Below, in pieces: positions 48,978-58,540 of a stretch of 64,000 bases of DNA. A program made the translations under genes and the position numbers. Position 1 is the first letter of the stretch, and every line of letters begins with the position of its first letter. The notes under the pieces are model-generated. The model had not been told where the DNA came from, did not search any database, and was given only the letters and a program-made list of their open reading frames with translations. The stretch spans positions 310,001 through 374,000 of the forward strand of contig NZ_JAGKSP010000001.1 of the NCBI RefSeq assembly GCF_017942085.1, in the 5' to 3' direction. This stretch comes from Paenibacillus lignilyticus. Its GTDB lineage: Bacteria; Bacillota; Bacilli; Paenibacillales; Paenibacillaceae.

Positions 48978-49853
48978 CTACTCAGACGCGGTATATTTGA
49001 AGCTTGGATAACTTCCCAGCACGCGGACCTGACAGCCAATCGCTTCGATTTCGGCAATTGCGGACGGCAGAAGAACCGTGTCCAGCGACATTTCGATGTC
49101 GATCAGGAAATAATAATTGCCAAGCTGCTTCTTCGTTGGACGGGATTCAATCCGCGAAAGGTTGATGCGGCGCCAAGAGAACGCTGAGAGCACCTGATGG
49201 AGCGCGCCCGGGTAGTCCTCCGGCATCGTAATGAGGATGCTCGTCTTATGGGACTGTGAATCACGAAGCGTAAACGGCTCAGATCCCACCAACAAGAAAC
49301 GAGTAAAGTTGTTGTCATGGTCAGTTACCGCTGTCTCCAGAACGGCGAGTTCATTGTCGGCAGCAGCAGACACTTGTCCGATAGCCGCCCAGCCGCGTCC
49401 GGGATTATCGCGCACAATGCGCACCGCTTCCGAAGTACTGCCGACATGCTCAAGCTCCGCATGAGGGATATGCTTCTTCAGATACTGTGTACATTGCGCC
49501 ATTGCCACCGGATGGCTGAGAACCTTAACGATCCTGTCGTAAGCAAGCTCGCCGTCAGTCGTTAGCTCCTTCGCTTCACCAATCAAGTTTTGAATGGAAG
49601 GGTAGACCCACTCCGCTTGAATCGGCAGGTTTACTTCATCCACGATCCAATCGGTATGCAGACCAACGGAACCATCGATCGTATTCTCAATCGGAATGAT
49701 CGAGTAGGTTGTCTTGCCTTCCGCGGTGGAGAGAAACACATCGGCAATCATGCGATGATAGGAATAGTGAATATCGGCACCATGGCCGTTTAATAAGTAC
49801 CGTGCTGCTTCGTCAGATGTTGAGCCTTTCGTCAAACATGCTACGCTAATCAT
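48978..49853 (-). CDS. pheA: Prephenate dehydratase
   Basis: Converts prephenate to phenylpyruvate. 291 residues, stand-alone form. The PDT catalytic domain carries IIPIENTIDGSVGLHTD and the later TRFLLVGSE near residue 185; the C-terminal ACT domain has the SRIESRPTKKQLGNYYFLID Phe-binding motif. Start overlaps the thrB stop by 4 bases. It is the last gene of the operon. Confidence 0.95.
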   Translation of the reverse strand: MISVACLTKGSTSDEAARYLLNGHGADIHYSYHRMIADVFLSTAEGKTTYSIIPIENTIDGSVGLHTDWIVDEVNLPIQAEWVYPSIQNLIGEAKELTTDGELAYDRIVKVLSHPVAMAQCTQYLKKHIPHAELEHVGSTSEAVRIVRDNPGRGWAAIGQVSAAADNELAVLETAVTDHDNNFTRFLLVGSEPFTLRDSQSHKTSILITMPEDYPGALHQVLSAFSWRRINLSRIESRPTKKQLGNYYFLIDIEMSLDTVLLPSAIAEIEAIGCQVRVLGSYPSFKYTASE

Positions 49854-50827
49854 GCCCTGACTTCTCCTTTGATCCGTTCCATGAATAATTGCTCCTGCTG
49901 TTTGCTGCTCACCGTGATCTCAGGACCTTCCGCACAAGGCTTCAGCCACATGGTCTGTGCTTGAATGCCATGTTTACCAAGGGTTTCACTGAGAAAAGCG
50001 TCCAGCTCCGCCTTGCGCGGGCTGTTCTTGTGAACGAGCGTAAGCAGCGTTGGACCCGCTCCGCTAAGCGCCACGCCTAAAGCACCGTGCTCCGTAGCTT
50101 GATCCAGAATTTCCTCCATGCCCGGAACCAATGCGGCCCGGTAAGGTTGGTGAAGGCGATCCCGCATCGCGAAAGCGATCAAATCCAGATTGCCGCTTGC
50201 GAATGCCGCCACGAGCAGCGAGCTGCTGCCTACATTAAAGACGGCATCCTTCATTGAAATTTGAGTTGGAAGCGCATGGCGTGCCTTCTCCGTCGATAAC
50301 TGGAACGAAGGAATGGCTACCAGCACGTCCAAATCGGCGTGCGGTTCTATCCGAACCTTCTCCGCACGCGATCCGTCCCATGCCGAGACGACGATACCGC
50401 CGAACAGGGATGCACCGACATTATCCGGATGGCCTTCAAGCTCGCTGGCTATCTGAAACAAGGCATCGTCGCTAAGCGGGTTGCCGATTAACGCATTCGC
50501 GCAAGTTAACGCCCCGATGATGGCGGATGCACTGCTGCCAAGACCGCGAGTAAGCGGAATATCGCTGTACATCGCGATTTGCAGCTCCGGCACTTCCGCT
50601 CCGGCTGCCTCAAACACCTGCTGCGCAACTTTATAGATCAAATTGGATTTATCGGTTGGAATGCCCTCCAGCCCGTCTCCATGCAATTCAATCACCGTGC
50701 TTCCATCACTTGGGATCGTCATTTCGATCCAAGTGTACAGCGACAACGCCATTCCCAGCGTGTCAAAACCCGGACCGAGATTCGCCGTGCTGGCCGGGAC
50801 CTTCACCATCACCCGGCGGTTCATCAT
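49850..50827 (-). CDS. thrB: Homoserine kinase
   Basis: A GHMP kinase of threonine synthesis. 325 residues. The ATP loop [19 protein letters not shown] is at about residues 94-112, the N-terminal [17 protein letters not shown] is diagnostic, and the C-terminal [18 protein letters not shown] is GHMP motif 3. It overlaps thrC and pheA by 4 bases each. Confidence 0.96.
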   Translation of the reverse strand: MMNRRVMVKVPASTANLGPGFDTLGMALSLYTWIEMTIPSDGSTVIELHGDGLEGIPTDKSNLIYKVAQQVFEAAGAEVPELQIAMYSDIPLTRGLGSSASAIIGALTCANALIGNPLSDDALFQIASELEGHPDNVGASLFGGIVVSAWDGSRAEKVRIEPHADLDVLVAIPSFQLSTEKARHALPTQISMKDAVFNVGSSSLLVAAFASGNLDLIAFAMRDRLHQPYRAALVPGMEEILDQATEHGALGVALSGAGPTLLTLVHKNSPRKAELDAFLSETLGKHGIQAQTMWLKPCAEGPEITVSSKQQEQLFMERIKGEVRA

Positions 50828-51897
50828 TTTGCCGCACCCTCAAGCTGACGGATCGCGTTCATAACCGCTTCTTCGTTGTCTTCTACCACGATAGGCTCGG
50901 CTTGTACACTCTTTATGGCGATATTAGGATCCTTCAAGCCATGGCCCGTTAATACGCAAACTACCGTTTCGCCGCCTTTAAACTGCCCTTCGCGCTTCAG
51001 CTTCAATACGCCGGCAATGGATGCCGCCGATGCCGGCTCTGCAAAGATACCTTCGCGGCGTGCGATCAACTTGTACGCATCCAGAATATCCTCATCCGTC
51101 ACATAGTTGATTTGGCCTTGGGATTCTTCCGCTGCAGCCACAGCTGTTTTCCAGCTTGCCGGGTTACCGATCCGGATAGCCGTTGCAATGGTTTCAGGCT
51201 CCGCGATCGGCTCGCCCTTCACGATTGCCATAGCGCCTTCCGCTTCAAAGCCGACCATCTTCGGCAGCGAAGAAATTTTGCCATGTGCGTGAAGCTCCTT
51301 GAAGCCTTTCCAGTACGCCGAGATATTGCCCGCGTTTCCAACCGGAATCGCCAAGTAGTCGGGCGCTTCGCCGCCAAGCTGGTCCACGACTTCAAATGCG
51401 GCCGTCTTCTGGCCTTCAATCCGATAAGGGTTGACGGAGTTCACGAGTGTAATCGGGTGCTTCGCCGTAATTTCACGAACGATTTCGAGCGCGCGGTCGA
51501 AGTTGCCGTTGATCGCGATAACTTTCGCACCGTAGATAATCGCCTGAGCCAGCTTCCCAAGCGCGATATTGTTATTCGGAATCAGTACGATACAGTTCAA
51601 ACCGCCGCGCGCCGCATAAGCGGCAGCCGCTGCCGAAGTGTTGCCCGTAGACGCGCACATAATTGTAGTGCTGCCTTCTTCCATCGCTTTCGCAACCGCC
51701 ATAACCATGCCGCGGTCTTTGAACGAACCTGTCGGGTTCAAGCCTTCATATTTGAAGAACAGGTTCAAGCCAAGCTCCTTGGACAGGTTCTCTGCGCGTA
51801 CAAGAGGCGTATTGCCTTCTTGGAGTGTCAGCATCGGCGTGTTTTCATTGACGGGCAGAAATTCTTTATACGTTTCGAGCAAGCCTAGATATCTCAT
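50824..51897 (-). CDS. thrC: Threonine synthase
   Basis: PLP-dependent fold-type II enzyme that makes threonine from O-phosphohomoserine. 357 residues. The PLP lysine is in [22 protein letters not shown] Gly-loop reads [14 protein letters not shown]. The start is ATG at 51897 behind AAAGGAG. The N-terminus is the short form, without the plant-type extension. Confidence 0.96.
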   Translation of the reverse strand: MRYLGLLETYKEFLPVNENTPMLTLQEGNTPLVRAENLSKELGLNLFFKYEGLNPTGSFKDRGMVMAVAKAMEEGSTTIMCASTGNTSAAAAAYAARGGLNCIVLIPNNNIALGKLAQAIIYGAKVIAINGNFDRALEIVREITAKHPITLVNSVNPYRIEGQKTAAFEVVDQLGGEAPDYLAIPVGNAGNISAYWKGFKELHAHGKISSLPKMVGFEAEGAMAIVKGEPIAEPETIATAIRIGNPASWKTAVAAAEESQGQINYVTDEDILDAYKLIARREGIFAEPASAASIAGVLKLKREGQFKGGETVVCVLTGHGLKDPNIAIKSVQAEPIVVEDNEEAVMNAIRQLEGAAK

Positions 51898-51928
51898 GGA
51901 AATAGGACTCCTTTATGTCAAATAATAT

Positions 51929-53215
51929 TTAGCCTTCTACGCGGTACACACTCTTAATGGCTTTCACGACTTCCATGCCTTCCAGCGCTTGAAGCACTTT
52001 CTTCGCAGCTGCTTTGTTCGCATCATGCGTAATGATGATGATTTCCGCTTCCGGGATGTTCGGGTTCGGCTGTTGAAGCACGGACTCGAGGCTCACTTCG
52101 TACTCGGCAAAAGCTTGCGTAATGCGCGCAAGGACGCCTGCACGGTCATCCACATGGAGCAGCATAAAATATTTCGAAGCGATTTGCTCGTCGGTTTTGA
52201 GCTTCTTCTCTTTATAAGCAAGCTTCTCTTGTTTACCGTTCACACCGAGCTTCAAGTTCTTCACGACAGCGACAAGATCCGCTACTACGGAAGTGGCAGT
52301 CGGCAGTTCACCAGCGCCTGCTCCGTAGAACATCGTTTCGCCTACTGCTTCGCCATATACATAGACGGCGTTGAATACGCCGTTAACCGATGCGATCGGG
52401 TGAGAAAGCTTGACCATCGTTGGCTGCACGCTGACACTGATATAGTCGTCCTGGCGCTCAGCAATGCCAAGCAGCTTCACTTCGTAGCCAAGACGTTTCG
52501 CGTACAGGATGTCTTCCTTTGTAATCGAGGAAATCCCTTTTACATCCACATCTTCGAGTGCAACGTTAGCGCGGAAGCCGAGTGTCGCAAGAATGGTCAT
52601 TTTACGAGCAGCATCCAATCCTTCAACATCCGATGTCGGATCGGACTCGGCATATCCAAGATCCTGTGCTTCCTTCAGCACATCGCCGTAAGCTGCGCCT
52701 TCTTTGCTCATTTTAGTAAGAATATAGTTTGTAGTACCGTTTACGATACCCATAATCTTCGTAATGCGATCGGACGAGAAGCCTTCCACCAGTGTACGAA
52801 TGATGGGAATCCCGCCGGCAACACTCGCCTCGTAGAGGACGTCGCAGCCGTTCTCTTGTGCTTTGGCCAGAATTTCCGGTCCGTGCAAGGCCATCAAATC
52901 TTTGTTCGCCGTAACGATATGCTTGCCGCGCGACAACGCTTCAAGAATGTAGTTCTTCGTAAGTTCAATACCGCCCATAACCTCAACGATGACATCGATA
53001 TCCGGATTATAGATGATTTCCCAAACGTCCTCTGTCAGCTTCTCCGTTGAAACGCTGATGGAACGGGCTTTGTTTTTATTCTGCACGAGTACTTTCTCGA
53101 TGACGATCGGGGAACCCACTTGGCTTTCCAAATCGGATTGATGTCCTTCCACGATGCGTACCACACCTGTACCGACTGTTCCCAGCCCTAGCAAACCTAC
53201 TCTGATCGGCTTCAT
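51929..53215 (-). CDS. hom: Homoserine dehydrogenase
   Basis: Reduces aspartate semialdehyde to homoserine. 428 residues from the ATG at 53215 (MKPIRVGLLGLGTVGTG), behind CTGGAGG. NAD(P)-binding GLLGLGTVGTGV is at the N-terminus, the catalytic stretch includes YAESDPTSDVEGLDAARKM, and an ACT domain closes the protein (VDDRAGVLARITQAFAEYEV), expected to sense threonine. Located between pheB and thrC. Confidence 0.97.
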   Translation of the reverse strand: MKPIRVGLLGLGTVGTGVVRIVEGHQSDLESQVGSPIVIEKVLVQNKNKARSISVSTEKLTEDVWEIIYNPDIDVIVEVMGGIELTKNYILEALSRGKHIVTANKDLMALHGPEILAKAQENGCDVLYEASVAGGIPIIRTLVEGFSSDRITKIMGIVNGTTNYILTKMSKEGAAYGDVLKEAQDLGYAESDPTSDVEGLDAARKMTILATLGFRANVALEDVDVKGISSITKEDILYAKRLGYEVKLLGIAERQDDYISVSVQPTMVKLSHPIASVNGVFNAVYVYGEAVGETMFYGAGAGELPTATSVVADLVAVVKNLKLGVNGKQEKLAYKEKKLKTDEQIASKYFMLLHVDDRAGVLARITQAFAEYEVSLESVLQQPNPNIPEAEIIIITHDANKAAAKKVLQALEGMEVVKAIKSVYRVEG

Positions 53216-53250
53216 TGTTCTGTTATCCTCCAGTTCAACTCTCAAATTCT

Positions 53251-53688
53251 CTATCCTTGCCCAATAATCGTCGCTTTGCGTACACCATCGTGCTTACGGA
53301 TGCCGTCGATTAGCTCTGACAGCGCTCCGTTCATCATCGAGGTATCTACGGAAATAATGACATTGGCAAGTCCTTGCAGCGGGATGGTTTGGTGAATCGT
53401 AAGTACATTTCCTTCCGTGCCGGCTACAAGGCCAAGCACTTTCGAGAGGACGCCCGACCGGTGGTCCAGATCCATGGAAATGGTTACGATCGCTTCCCGT
53501 TTCAATTGATTCTGCGTGTAGACGCCGTCTTTATATTTGTAGAAGGCGCTTCGACTTAAGCCTACCCGTTCCGTCGCTTCATGAACGGTGGCGGCTTCGC
53601 CGCGCCGGAGCATCTCTTTCACTTGGATCGTCTTCACGATCGCTTCCGGCAACATGTCCTCGCGGACGACAAAATATCGTTCTTCCAC
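53251..53688 (-). CDS. pheB: ACT-domain protein PheB
   Basis: A 145-residue protein of the PheB/YszB family. The start is GTG at 53688 (VEERYFVVREDM) behind GAGGGAGG. Residues 1-60 include the helix-turn-helix-like ATERVGLSRSAFYKYKDGVY, and 70-145 form an ACT domain (DHRSGVLSKVLGLVAGTEGN). Role uncertain; in Bacillus it is linked with pheA. Here it is the first gene of the hom-thrC-thrB-pheA operon, 35 bases ahead of hom. Confidence 0.88.
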   Translation of the reverse strand: MEERYFVVREDMLPEAIVKTIQVKEMLRRGEAATVHEATERVGLSRSAFYKYKDGVYTQNQLKREAIVTISMDLDHRSGVLSKVLGLVAGTEGNVLTIHQTIPLQGLANVIISVDTSMMNGALSELIDGIRKHDGVRKATIIGQG

Positions 53689-53731
53689 TTGCCGTCCTCC
53701 CTCAAGAGACATTTGTTCTTCCATAGAGGAC

Positions 53732-53760
53732 ATTATATCGAATAATGGCGAATGCGGCAA
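53732..53760 (-). promoter_or_regulatory. Sigma-A promoter of the pheB-hom-thrC-thrB-pheA operon
   Basis: On the minus strand: -35 TTGCCG (53760-53755), 17 bases, then a perfect -10 TATAAT (53737-53732), 44 bases before the pheB start. Confidence 0.8.
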
Positions 53761-53814
53761 TAGGCAATCGAGAAACACAACATTCTCATTATACCTATTT
53801 TATCCTTGGAATGA

Positions 53815-53870
53815 ACAAAAAACTGCCGCAGCGTGTCTGCATGTTCATGCACAGACACTGCCGCAGCAGT
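53815..53870 (-). terminator. Terminator of the spo0B-obg transcript
   Basis: CTGCGGCAG and CTGCCGCAG form a stem with a further GTGTCTG/CAGACAC arm, followed by a run of six T on the minus strand, about 10 bases past the obg stop. Confidence 0.92.
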
Positions 53871-53880
53871 TTCACTTTAT

Positions 53881-55209
53881 TTATTCGTGATAGGAGAAAT
53901 CGCTGCCCTCGAAGAACTCGAACGTATAATCGCCGATACGAACGATATCGCCGTCCTTAGCTCCGATCTTACGAAGCTCCGCGTCAACGCCCATCTTACG
54001 CATCGTACGTGCAAACCGCATAATCGCATCGTAGGAATTGTTGAGGTTAACCCGCTTCATGAACTTCTCGATCGTGGCACTTTCCACGTAGAAGCCTTCG
54101 TTTTCCTTGCCTACTTTGAACGAACGATCTTCTTCTTGCTCGAGCGTGTACACTTTGCGCTCGGCTACATCCTTCACTTCCTCGATCAAGCGGGTGTCCG
54201 GAACGGTTGCCAGCAAATCGGCAGCCTTATAGAGCAGCTCTTGAACCCCTTGCTTCGTAAGAGAGGACATCGCAACCAGTTGATGCTTCTCGGCGTCGCC
54301 GCTTGCTTCAAGCTGTTCGCGGAACAAGGCAAGCTGTTCCTCCGCATCCGGCATATCCATCTTGTTCGCCACAATAATTTGCGGGCGTTCCGCCAGAATC
54401 GGATTGTACATCTTGAGCTCTTGGTTGATCTTCACCCAGTCATCGTAAGGATCGCGTCCCTCCGACCCCGACATATCAAGAATGTGCAAAATAATTCTCG
54501 TACGTTCGACGTGCCGCAGAAAATCATGACCGAGACCGACGCCTTCACTTGCGCCTTCAATCAAACCCGGAAGGTCCGCCATCACGAAGCTGCGCCCATC
54601 ACCGACATCGACTACGCCTAGGTTAGGCGACAGTGTCGTAAAGTGATAAGCACCAATCTTCGGCGTTGCTGCCGAAACAACCGATAGCAGCGTCGATTTC
54701 CCTACACTCGGGAAGCCGACAAGCCCAATGTCCGCCATTACTTTAAGCTCAAGCGTAATGGTGCGCTCTTGGCCTTCCTCGCCGTTCTCGCAGAAATCCG
54801 GGGCCGGATTGGCCGCCGTCGCGAAACGGCAGTTGCCGCGTCCGCCGCGCCCGCCCTTTGCCACCACGATTTCCGAGCCGTGCTGCGTCATATCCGCGAT
54901 AATGGATTCGGTTTCGTCATCGATGATGACCGTTCCCGGCGGGATACGAACGATCATATGCTCCGCGTTAGCGCCGTGCATCGTTTTCACTTTGCCGCGC
55001 TCGCCTCGCTCGCCTTTGAAATGCCGCTGGTAGCGGAAATCCATCAGGGTACGAAGCCCTTCGTCTACGCGGAAAATAACGTCGCCGCCTCTTCCGCCGT
55101 CACCGCCGGCCGGTCCGCCGTTCGGTACGTATTTCTCCCGGCGATAGGAAACGATTCCGTTTCCTCCGTCGCCGCCTTTTACGAATATCTTTGCTTTGTC
55201 GACAAACAT
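53881..55209 (-). CDS. obg: GTPase Obg/CgtA
   Basis: Essential ribosome-associated GTPase needed for growth and for sporulation start in Bacillus. 442 residues in the three-domain form: a glycine-rich Obg fold ([27 protein letters not shown] in two stretches), the G domain with [31 protein letters not shown] and NKMD, and a C-terminal OCT domain ([19 protein letters not shown] onward). Start is ATG at 55209 behind GGAGG, 15 bases past spo0B. Confidence 0.97.
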   Translation of the reverse strand: MFVDKAKIFVKGGDGGNGIVSYRREKYVPNGGPAGGDGGRGGDVIFRVDEGLRTLMDFRYQRHFKGERGERGKVKTMHGANAEHMIVRIPPGTVIIDDETESIIADMTQHGSEIVVAKGGRGGRGNCRFATAANPAPDFCENGEEGQERTITLELKVMADIGLVGFPSVGKSTLLSVVSAATPKIGAYHFTTLSPNLGVVDVGDGRSFVMADLPGLIEGASEGVGLGHDFLRHVERTRIILHILDMSGSEGRDPYDDWVKINQELKMYNPILAERPQIIVANKMDMPDAEEQLALFREQLEASGDAEKHQLVAMSSLTKQGVQELLYKAADLLATVPDTRLIEEVKDVAERKVYTLEQEEDRSFKVGKENEGFYVESATIEKFMKRVNLNNSYDAIMRFARTMRKMGVDAELRKIGAKDGDIVRIGDYTFEFFEGSDFSYHE

Positions 55210-55223
55210 GTCCTAGCCTCCGT

Positions 55224-55961
55224 TTATTTCCCAAGCTGCGCTTGCAGCATGACACTTGCTGATTGCAGGCCATTCTCCGCCAGCTTAAGCGGTGAATTAT
55301 CAAGCGCCCGCTTGCATTTCATCTTCCAATCATCCATCTCTTTAATGATCCCTTCACAGTGGAAAGATACGCTTAGCTGCTGCTCGTCCTGCGAAATCCG
55401 TATAACGAGCCGCTCAGCATCACCCGTGCCCGGTCTGATGGCGAATCGATAGGCGTTGATAATGCCGACGATCGATTCCGCCGCAAGCTCGCCGTCAAGC
55501 GGCAGCTCCGCCAAATTCACATCACCGTCAATCTCCACATCAATTACCAATGAGTGCGATATCGTGCGAAACGACTGTATAAACAAGACAAGCGACGGAA
55601 TTCCGAGCTTCGCGATCTTGCTCTCCGTTAACATCCGTTCTCTTATCTGTTCCACGTACTGAACGGTCTTATCCGCTTTGCCCATTCGAATATATCCGTA
55701 TATGACCTGCAGATCATTCATCCAATCATGGCGATGATGATTCAGCGTTCGAATGGATGCTTGCTGCATCGCAGAAGCAGCCCTTGCCATGCGCGATTCT
55801 TGTTCCCTTCGTTCCGCAAGAACCCAGAACGCAGCTACAAGGACCAGCCAGACTGTAAACACAGCCAGCAGCCAGAGTTCCGCCGGCCAAATGAAAACAG
55901 CAGCAGCAGGAACCAAAAGGGATGCAGCCGCAAATTGTTTGGTCATTCCGATGCGATTCAT
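55224..55961 (-). CDS. spo0B: Sporulation initiation phosphotransferase Spo0B
   Basis: Phosphorelay intermediate that takes phosphate from Spo0F and gives it to Spo0A. 245 residues. Two N-terminal membrane segments (about 10-45) precede the four-helix-bundle domain with the phosphorylated His in TLNHHRHDWMNDLQVIYGYI. The C-terminal ATPase-like fold is weakly conserved. The N-terminal membrane anchor is absent from B. subtilis Spo0B, so this is a longer form. It lies immediately before obg, as in Bacillus. Confidence 0.87.
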   Translation of the reverse strand: MNRIGMTKQFAAASLLVPAAAVFIWPAELWLLAVFTVWLVLVAAFWVLAERREQESRMARAASAMQQASIRTLNHHRHDWMNDLQVIYGYIRMGKADKTVQYVEQIRERMLTESKIAKLGIPSLVLFIQSFRTISHSLVIDVEIDGDVNLAELPLDGELAAESIVGIINAYRFAIRPGTGDAERLVIRISQDEQQLSVSFHCEGIIKEMDDWKMKCKRALDNSPLKLAENGLQSASVMLQAQLGK

Positions 55962-56050
55962 AAGCCGAGCCTACTTTCCTGTTCTTTCCTAGCCTTAAAC
56001 AGTATATCACGAGAAAGTAGAAAGATCATCTTTGCATATCGCTTTGTTCA

Positions 56051-56088
56051 TAAAAAAAGAAAACCCCGGTCTGCATGCAGACCAGGGA
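56051..56088 (-). terminator. Terminator of the rplU-prp-rpmA operon
   Basis: A hairpin CCCTGGTCTGCATGCAGACCGGGG with one GT-type pair, followed by TTTTCTTTTTTT on the minus strand, 8 bases past the rpmA stop. Confidence 0.93.
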
Positions 56089-56095
56089 TCTTTCA

Positions 56096-56401
56096 CTATT
56101 CTGCTGCCGCTACCGGAGCAAGTGTAACTGGGTAAACGCTGACTTTCTTACGATCGCGTCCCCAACGCTCATATTTCACAACGCCTTCCACTTTCGCGAA
56201 TAGCGTGTCGTCTTTACCGATGCCAACATTGTTGCCCGGGTGAACTTTCGTTCCGCGTTGACGAACTAGGATGCTGCCAGCAGTTACCGTTTGACCGTCA
56301 GCGCGTTTAGCGCCAAGACGTTTGGATTGGCTGTCACGTCCGTTCTTCGTGGAACCTACACCTTTCTTCGAAGCGAAAAGCTGAAGATTCAGTTTCAACA
56401 T
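56096..56401 (-). CDS. rpmA: 50S ribosomal protein L27, with Prp-cleaved N-terminal extension
   Basis: 101 residues. It begins [18 protein letters not shown]. The Firmicute N-terminal extension ends LNLQLF, and the mature protein starts at A10 (ASKKG) after removal by the cysteine protease Prp, whose gene lies directly upstream. The rest matches L27 ([20 protein letters not shown]). Confidence 0.98.
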   Translation of the reverse strand: MLKLNLQLFASKKGVGSTKNGRDSQSKRLGAKRADGQTVTAGSILVRQRGTKVHPGNNVGIGKDDTLFAKVEGVVKYERWGRDRKKVSVYPVTLAPVAAAE

Positions 56402-56415
56402 GGATGTTCCCTCCT

Positions 56416-56757
56416 TTATTCCCGAAATTGTTGACGAATATCAACATACTTCCCGTACGAGGCTGCAATGGAATTCAGCATGACGATCATACCCTCCAGC
56501 AGCAGCTGCGCTTTCTCGTTAGAGCTCGCATCACTCGTTACCGGAATATCTGATCGGAGCCAGCCGCTCTTCATGGAAGCAGGGAGAGCAAGTCCCGCCA
56601 ACTCCTCAATCGCGTTCACCGTACCGACCGAAACGGCCGATACACCAGCACAGACGATATCTTTGCCCGGCTTTGCAAACTTGGCATGTCCTTCTATTGC
56701 AAACGCTACGATCCGCGTATTAACGGCGGATTGCCGTTCAATGGTGACCGTAATCAT
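56416..56757 (-). CDS. prp: Ribosomal-processing cysteine protease Prp
   Basis: A 113-residue cysteine protease that trims the L27 N-terminus. The catalytic His is in [14 protein letters not shown] and the Cys in [13 protein letters not shown]. Lies between rplU and rpmA, as in Bacillus (ysxB). Confidence 0.95.
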   Translation of the reverse strand: MITVTIERQSAVNTRIVAFAIEGHAKFAKPGKDIVCAGVSAVSVGTVNAIEELAGLALPASMKSGWLRSDIPVTSDASSNEKAQLLLEGMIVMLNSIAASYGKYVDIRQQFRE

Positions 56758-56768
56758 AATTTAACCTC

Positions 56769-57080
56769 TTAAGCTTGGATTTTGCCAATCGTTACTTTGG
56801 AGTACGGCTGACGGTGACCTTGCTTACGGCGGTAGTTTTTCTTCGCTTTGTATTTATAAACGATGATTTTTTGACCTCTGCCGTGTTTTTCGACTTTAGC
56901 TGTTACAGTAGCGCCGGAAACAACCGGAGCGCCAGTTACCAGCTCGTCGCCTTTAGAAACAGCCAAGACGCGGTCAAACGTTACCTCTTCACCTTCAAAA
57001 GCATTCAGCTTCTCAAGAAATAGAACGTCGCCCTCTTGAACTTTGTACTGTTTTCCACCAGTTTCAATAATCGCAAACAT
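56769..57080 (-). CDS. rplU: 50S ribosomal protein L21
   Basis: 103 residues from the ATG at 57080 ([18 protein letters not shown]), behind AAGGAGGTG. The long upstream frame (to 57257) lies in the L21 leader and does not look like protein. The C-terminus [19 protein letters not shown] is typical. First gene of rplU-prp-rpmA. Confidence 0.98.
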   Translation of the reverse strand: MFAIIETGGKQYKVQEGDVLFLEKLNAFEGEEVTFDRVLAVSKGDELVTGAPVVSGATVTAKVEKHGRGQKIIVYKYKAKKNYRRKQGHRQPYSKVTIGKIQA

Positions 57081-57199
57081 ATGTTGCACCTCCTTATATC
57101 GAAGACTCGCCTGATGCAGGTGCCGACCTCGGAAGGCCGAGCTTAGAAACCTGTTCTGCGCGGTATTTGACTGCAGATCATATATCCTCTGCAGACACC
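57081..57199 (-). ncRNA. L21 leader (ribosomal protein autoregulatory leader)
   Basis: The untranslated region upstream of rplU in Firmicutes carries the L21 leader motif, thought to let L21 repress its own operon. Here it contains the AAGCTCGGCCTTCCGAGGTC hairpin and the conserved GGTTTCTAAG-type arm just before the AAGGAGGTG site. Identification is by position and partial motif. Confidence 0.7.
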
Positions 57200-57204
57200 A
57201 TAAC

Positions 57205-57234
57205 ATAATAGCACATTCAAACGCCCAATGGCAA
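57205..57234 (-). promoter_or_regulatory. Promoter of rplU-prp-rpmA
   Basis: On the minus strand: -35 TTGCCA (57234-57229), 18 bases, then -10 TATTAT (57210-57205). Confidence 0.65.
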
Positions 57235-57239
57235 TTCCT

Positions 57240-57271
57240 TTTTATAAAATCATTCACATGTACGAATGATG
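57240..57271 (-). terminator. Possible terminator of rng
   Basis: ATCATTC and GAATGAT (57270-57264 and 57255-57249 in minus direction) form a 7-bp stem followed by TTTATAAAAAG. It lies 30 bases past rng and just before the rplU promoter. Confidence 0.6.
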
Positions 57272-57299
57272 GCTGCCGGGAATCGGAAGATTCGTTGAT

Positions 57300-58499
57300 C
57301 TAAATGACGGGTGAAGTTGTCTGCTCCCGAACTTTCTTGCGGGTAATTTCGAGCAAACCAAGCCTTGTCCAGCCGACTACCTGGCATTTGGTTCGATCAG
57401 CGCGAACGAGCCGCTCAAGCAGCTGCATCACTTCGTCCCGATGTTCTTCTTTCTCCATGTCGATAAAATCCACGATAATGATGCCGCCGACATCTCGAAT
57501 CCGCAGCAGCCGGGCGATCTGCTCCGCCGCTTCCAGATTCGTGCGAAATACCGTATCTTCTAAATTGCTCGTTCCGACGAATTTACCGGTGTTAACGTCG
57601 ATTACCGTTAGAGCTTCCGTCTGATCCCAAACCAAATCACCGCCGCAGCCTAAGCGAACACGCCGCTCAAACGCTTCATGCAGCTGCTCATTGATGCGAT
57701 AATGCTGAAACAGTCCCGCTTGCCCCTGTTTCTCGAACAGCCGCAGCCTTGGCAGCATCGCCGGTGCCATTTGCTTCATAAGCGCCTCCGTTTGGAGATA
57801 GGCCGTTCGATCATCGATCCATAGCTCGTCCATCTCCACTGTCAGCAAATCCCGCACCAAACGGTGAACGAGATCGGCTTCGCGATGGAGCAGTGCCGGC
57901 GCGGAAGCGGACTTCCCTCGCGCCTCGATACCTTGCCACAGTTCCCGCAAGAACTGCACATCATGCTGGAGCGAATCACTGCTCTCGCCGATTGCCGCGG
58001 TGCGCATAATGACGCCTTCTCCGGGAAATCGAATCTGTTCGCCAATGCCTCGCATTCGGAGGCGCTCCGCTTCTCCGATCACCTTCTTAGAGACGCCTAT
58101 GTAATCGGCAGCTGGCATATAAACGAGAAATCTGCCGGGCAGCGAATAATGCGTCGTAACGCGGGCTCCTTTGCCGCCGAGCGGCTCCTTCATTACTTGG
58201 ACAATCAGCTCTTGTCCGGCAGTAAGCAATTGATTAATTTGCGGTTTTTCCTTACTCTGCCGCTCTAGGTGAGGATGCAGCACATCGTCGATATATAGAA
58301 AAGCATTCTTCGTCAGCCCAATATCAACGAAAGCGGCCTGCATCCCCGGAAGCACGTTAATGACCTTGCCTTTGTAGACACTGCCCACTAGTTGACCGGC
58401 ATCTTCGTTCTTTTCCATATAAAATTCGTGTAGTCGGTTATTGTCCACAACGGCAATTTGCAGCCAGTCCTTCTGCTTGTGTACCAGCATTCTTCTCAT
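57300..58499 (-). CDS. rng: Ribonuclease E/G family endoribonuclease
   Basis: A 399-residue RNase E/G catalytic core without a long C-terminal scaffold. An S1-like domain at about 35-120 (GSVYKGKVINVLPGMQAAFVDIG) is followed by the 5'-sensor region, then the DNase-I-like domain with LTVIDVNTGKFVG and GIIIVDFIDME, whose Asp residues bind Mg2+. The Zn-link CxxC pair seen in RNase E is reduced to a single Cys (TKCQVVGWT). B. subtilis lacks this family. The start is ATG at 58499 behind GGGAGG, about 40 bases past spoIVFB. Confidence 0.9.
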   Translation of the reverse strand: MRRMLVHKQKDWLQIAVVDNNRLHEFYMEKNEDAGQLVGSVYKGKVINVLPGMQAAFVDIGLTKNAFLYIDDVLHPHLERQSKEKPQINQLLTAGQELIVQVMKEPLGGKGARVTTHYSLPGRFLVYMPAADYIGVSKKVIGEAERLRMRGIGEQIRFPGEGVIMRTAAIGESSDSLQHDVQFLRELWQGIEARGKSASAPALLHREADLVHRLVRDLLTVEMDELWIDDRTAYLQTEALMKQMAPAMLPRLRLFEKQGQAGLFQHYRINEQLHEAFERRVRLGCGGDLVWDQTEALTVIDVNTGKFVGTSNLEDTVFRTNLEAAEQIARLLRIRDVGGIIIVDFIDMEKEEHRDEVMQLLERLVRADRTKCQVVGWTRLGLLEITRKKVREQTTSPVI

Positions 58500-58540
58500 C
58501 TTTCGACCTCCCGTCCAGTCGGTCTTTACTGATACTTATA

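Noticed and set aside
51989..53050. A 353-codon open frame antisense to hom
   Set aside because: It mirrors the hom coding sequence and has no independent start signal.
57081..57257. N-terminal extension of L21 to 57257
   Set aside because: The extension lies in the L21 leader and promoter, and the ATG at 57080 has an ideal binding site.
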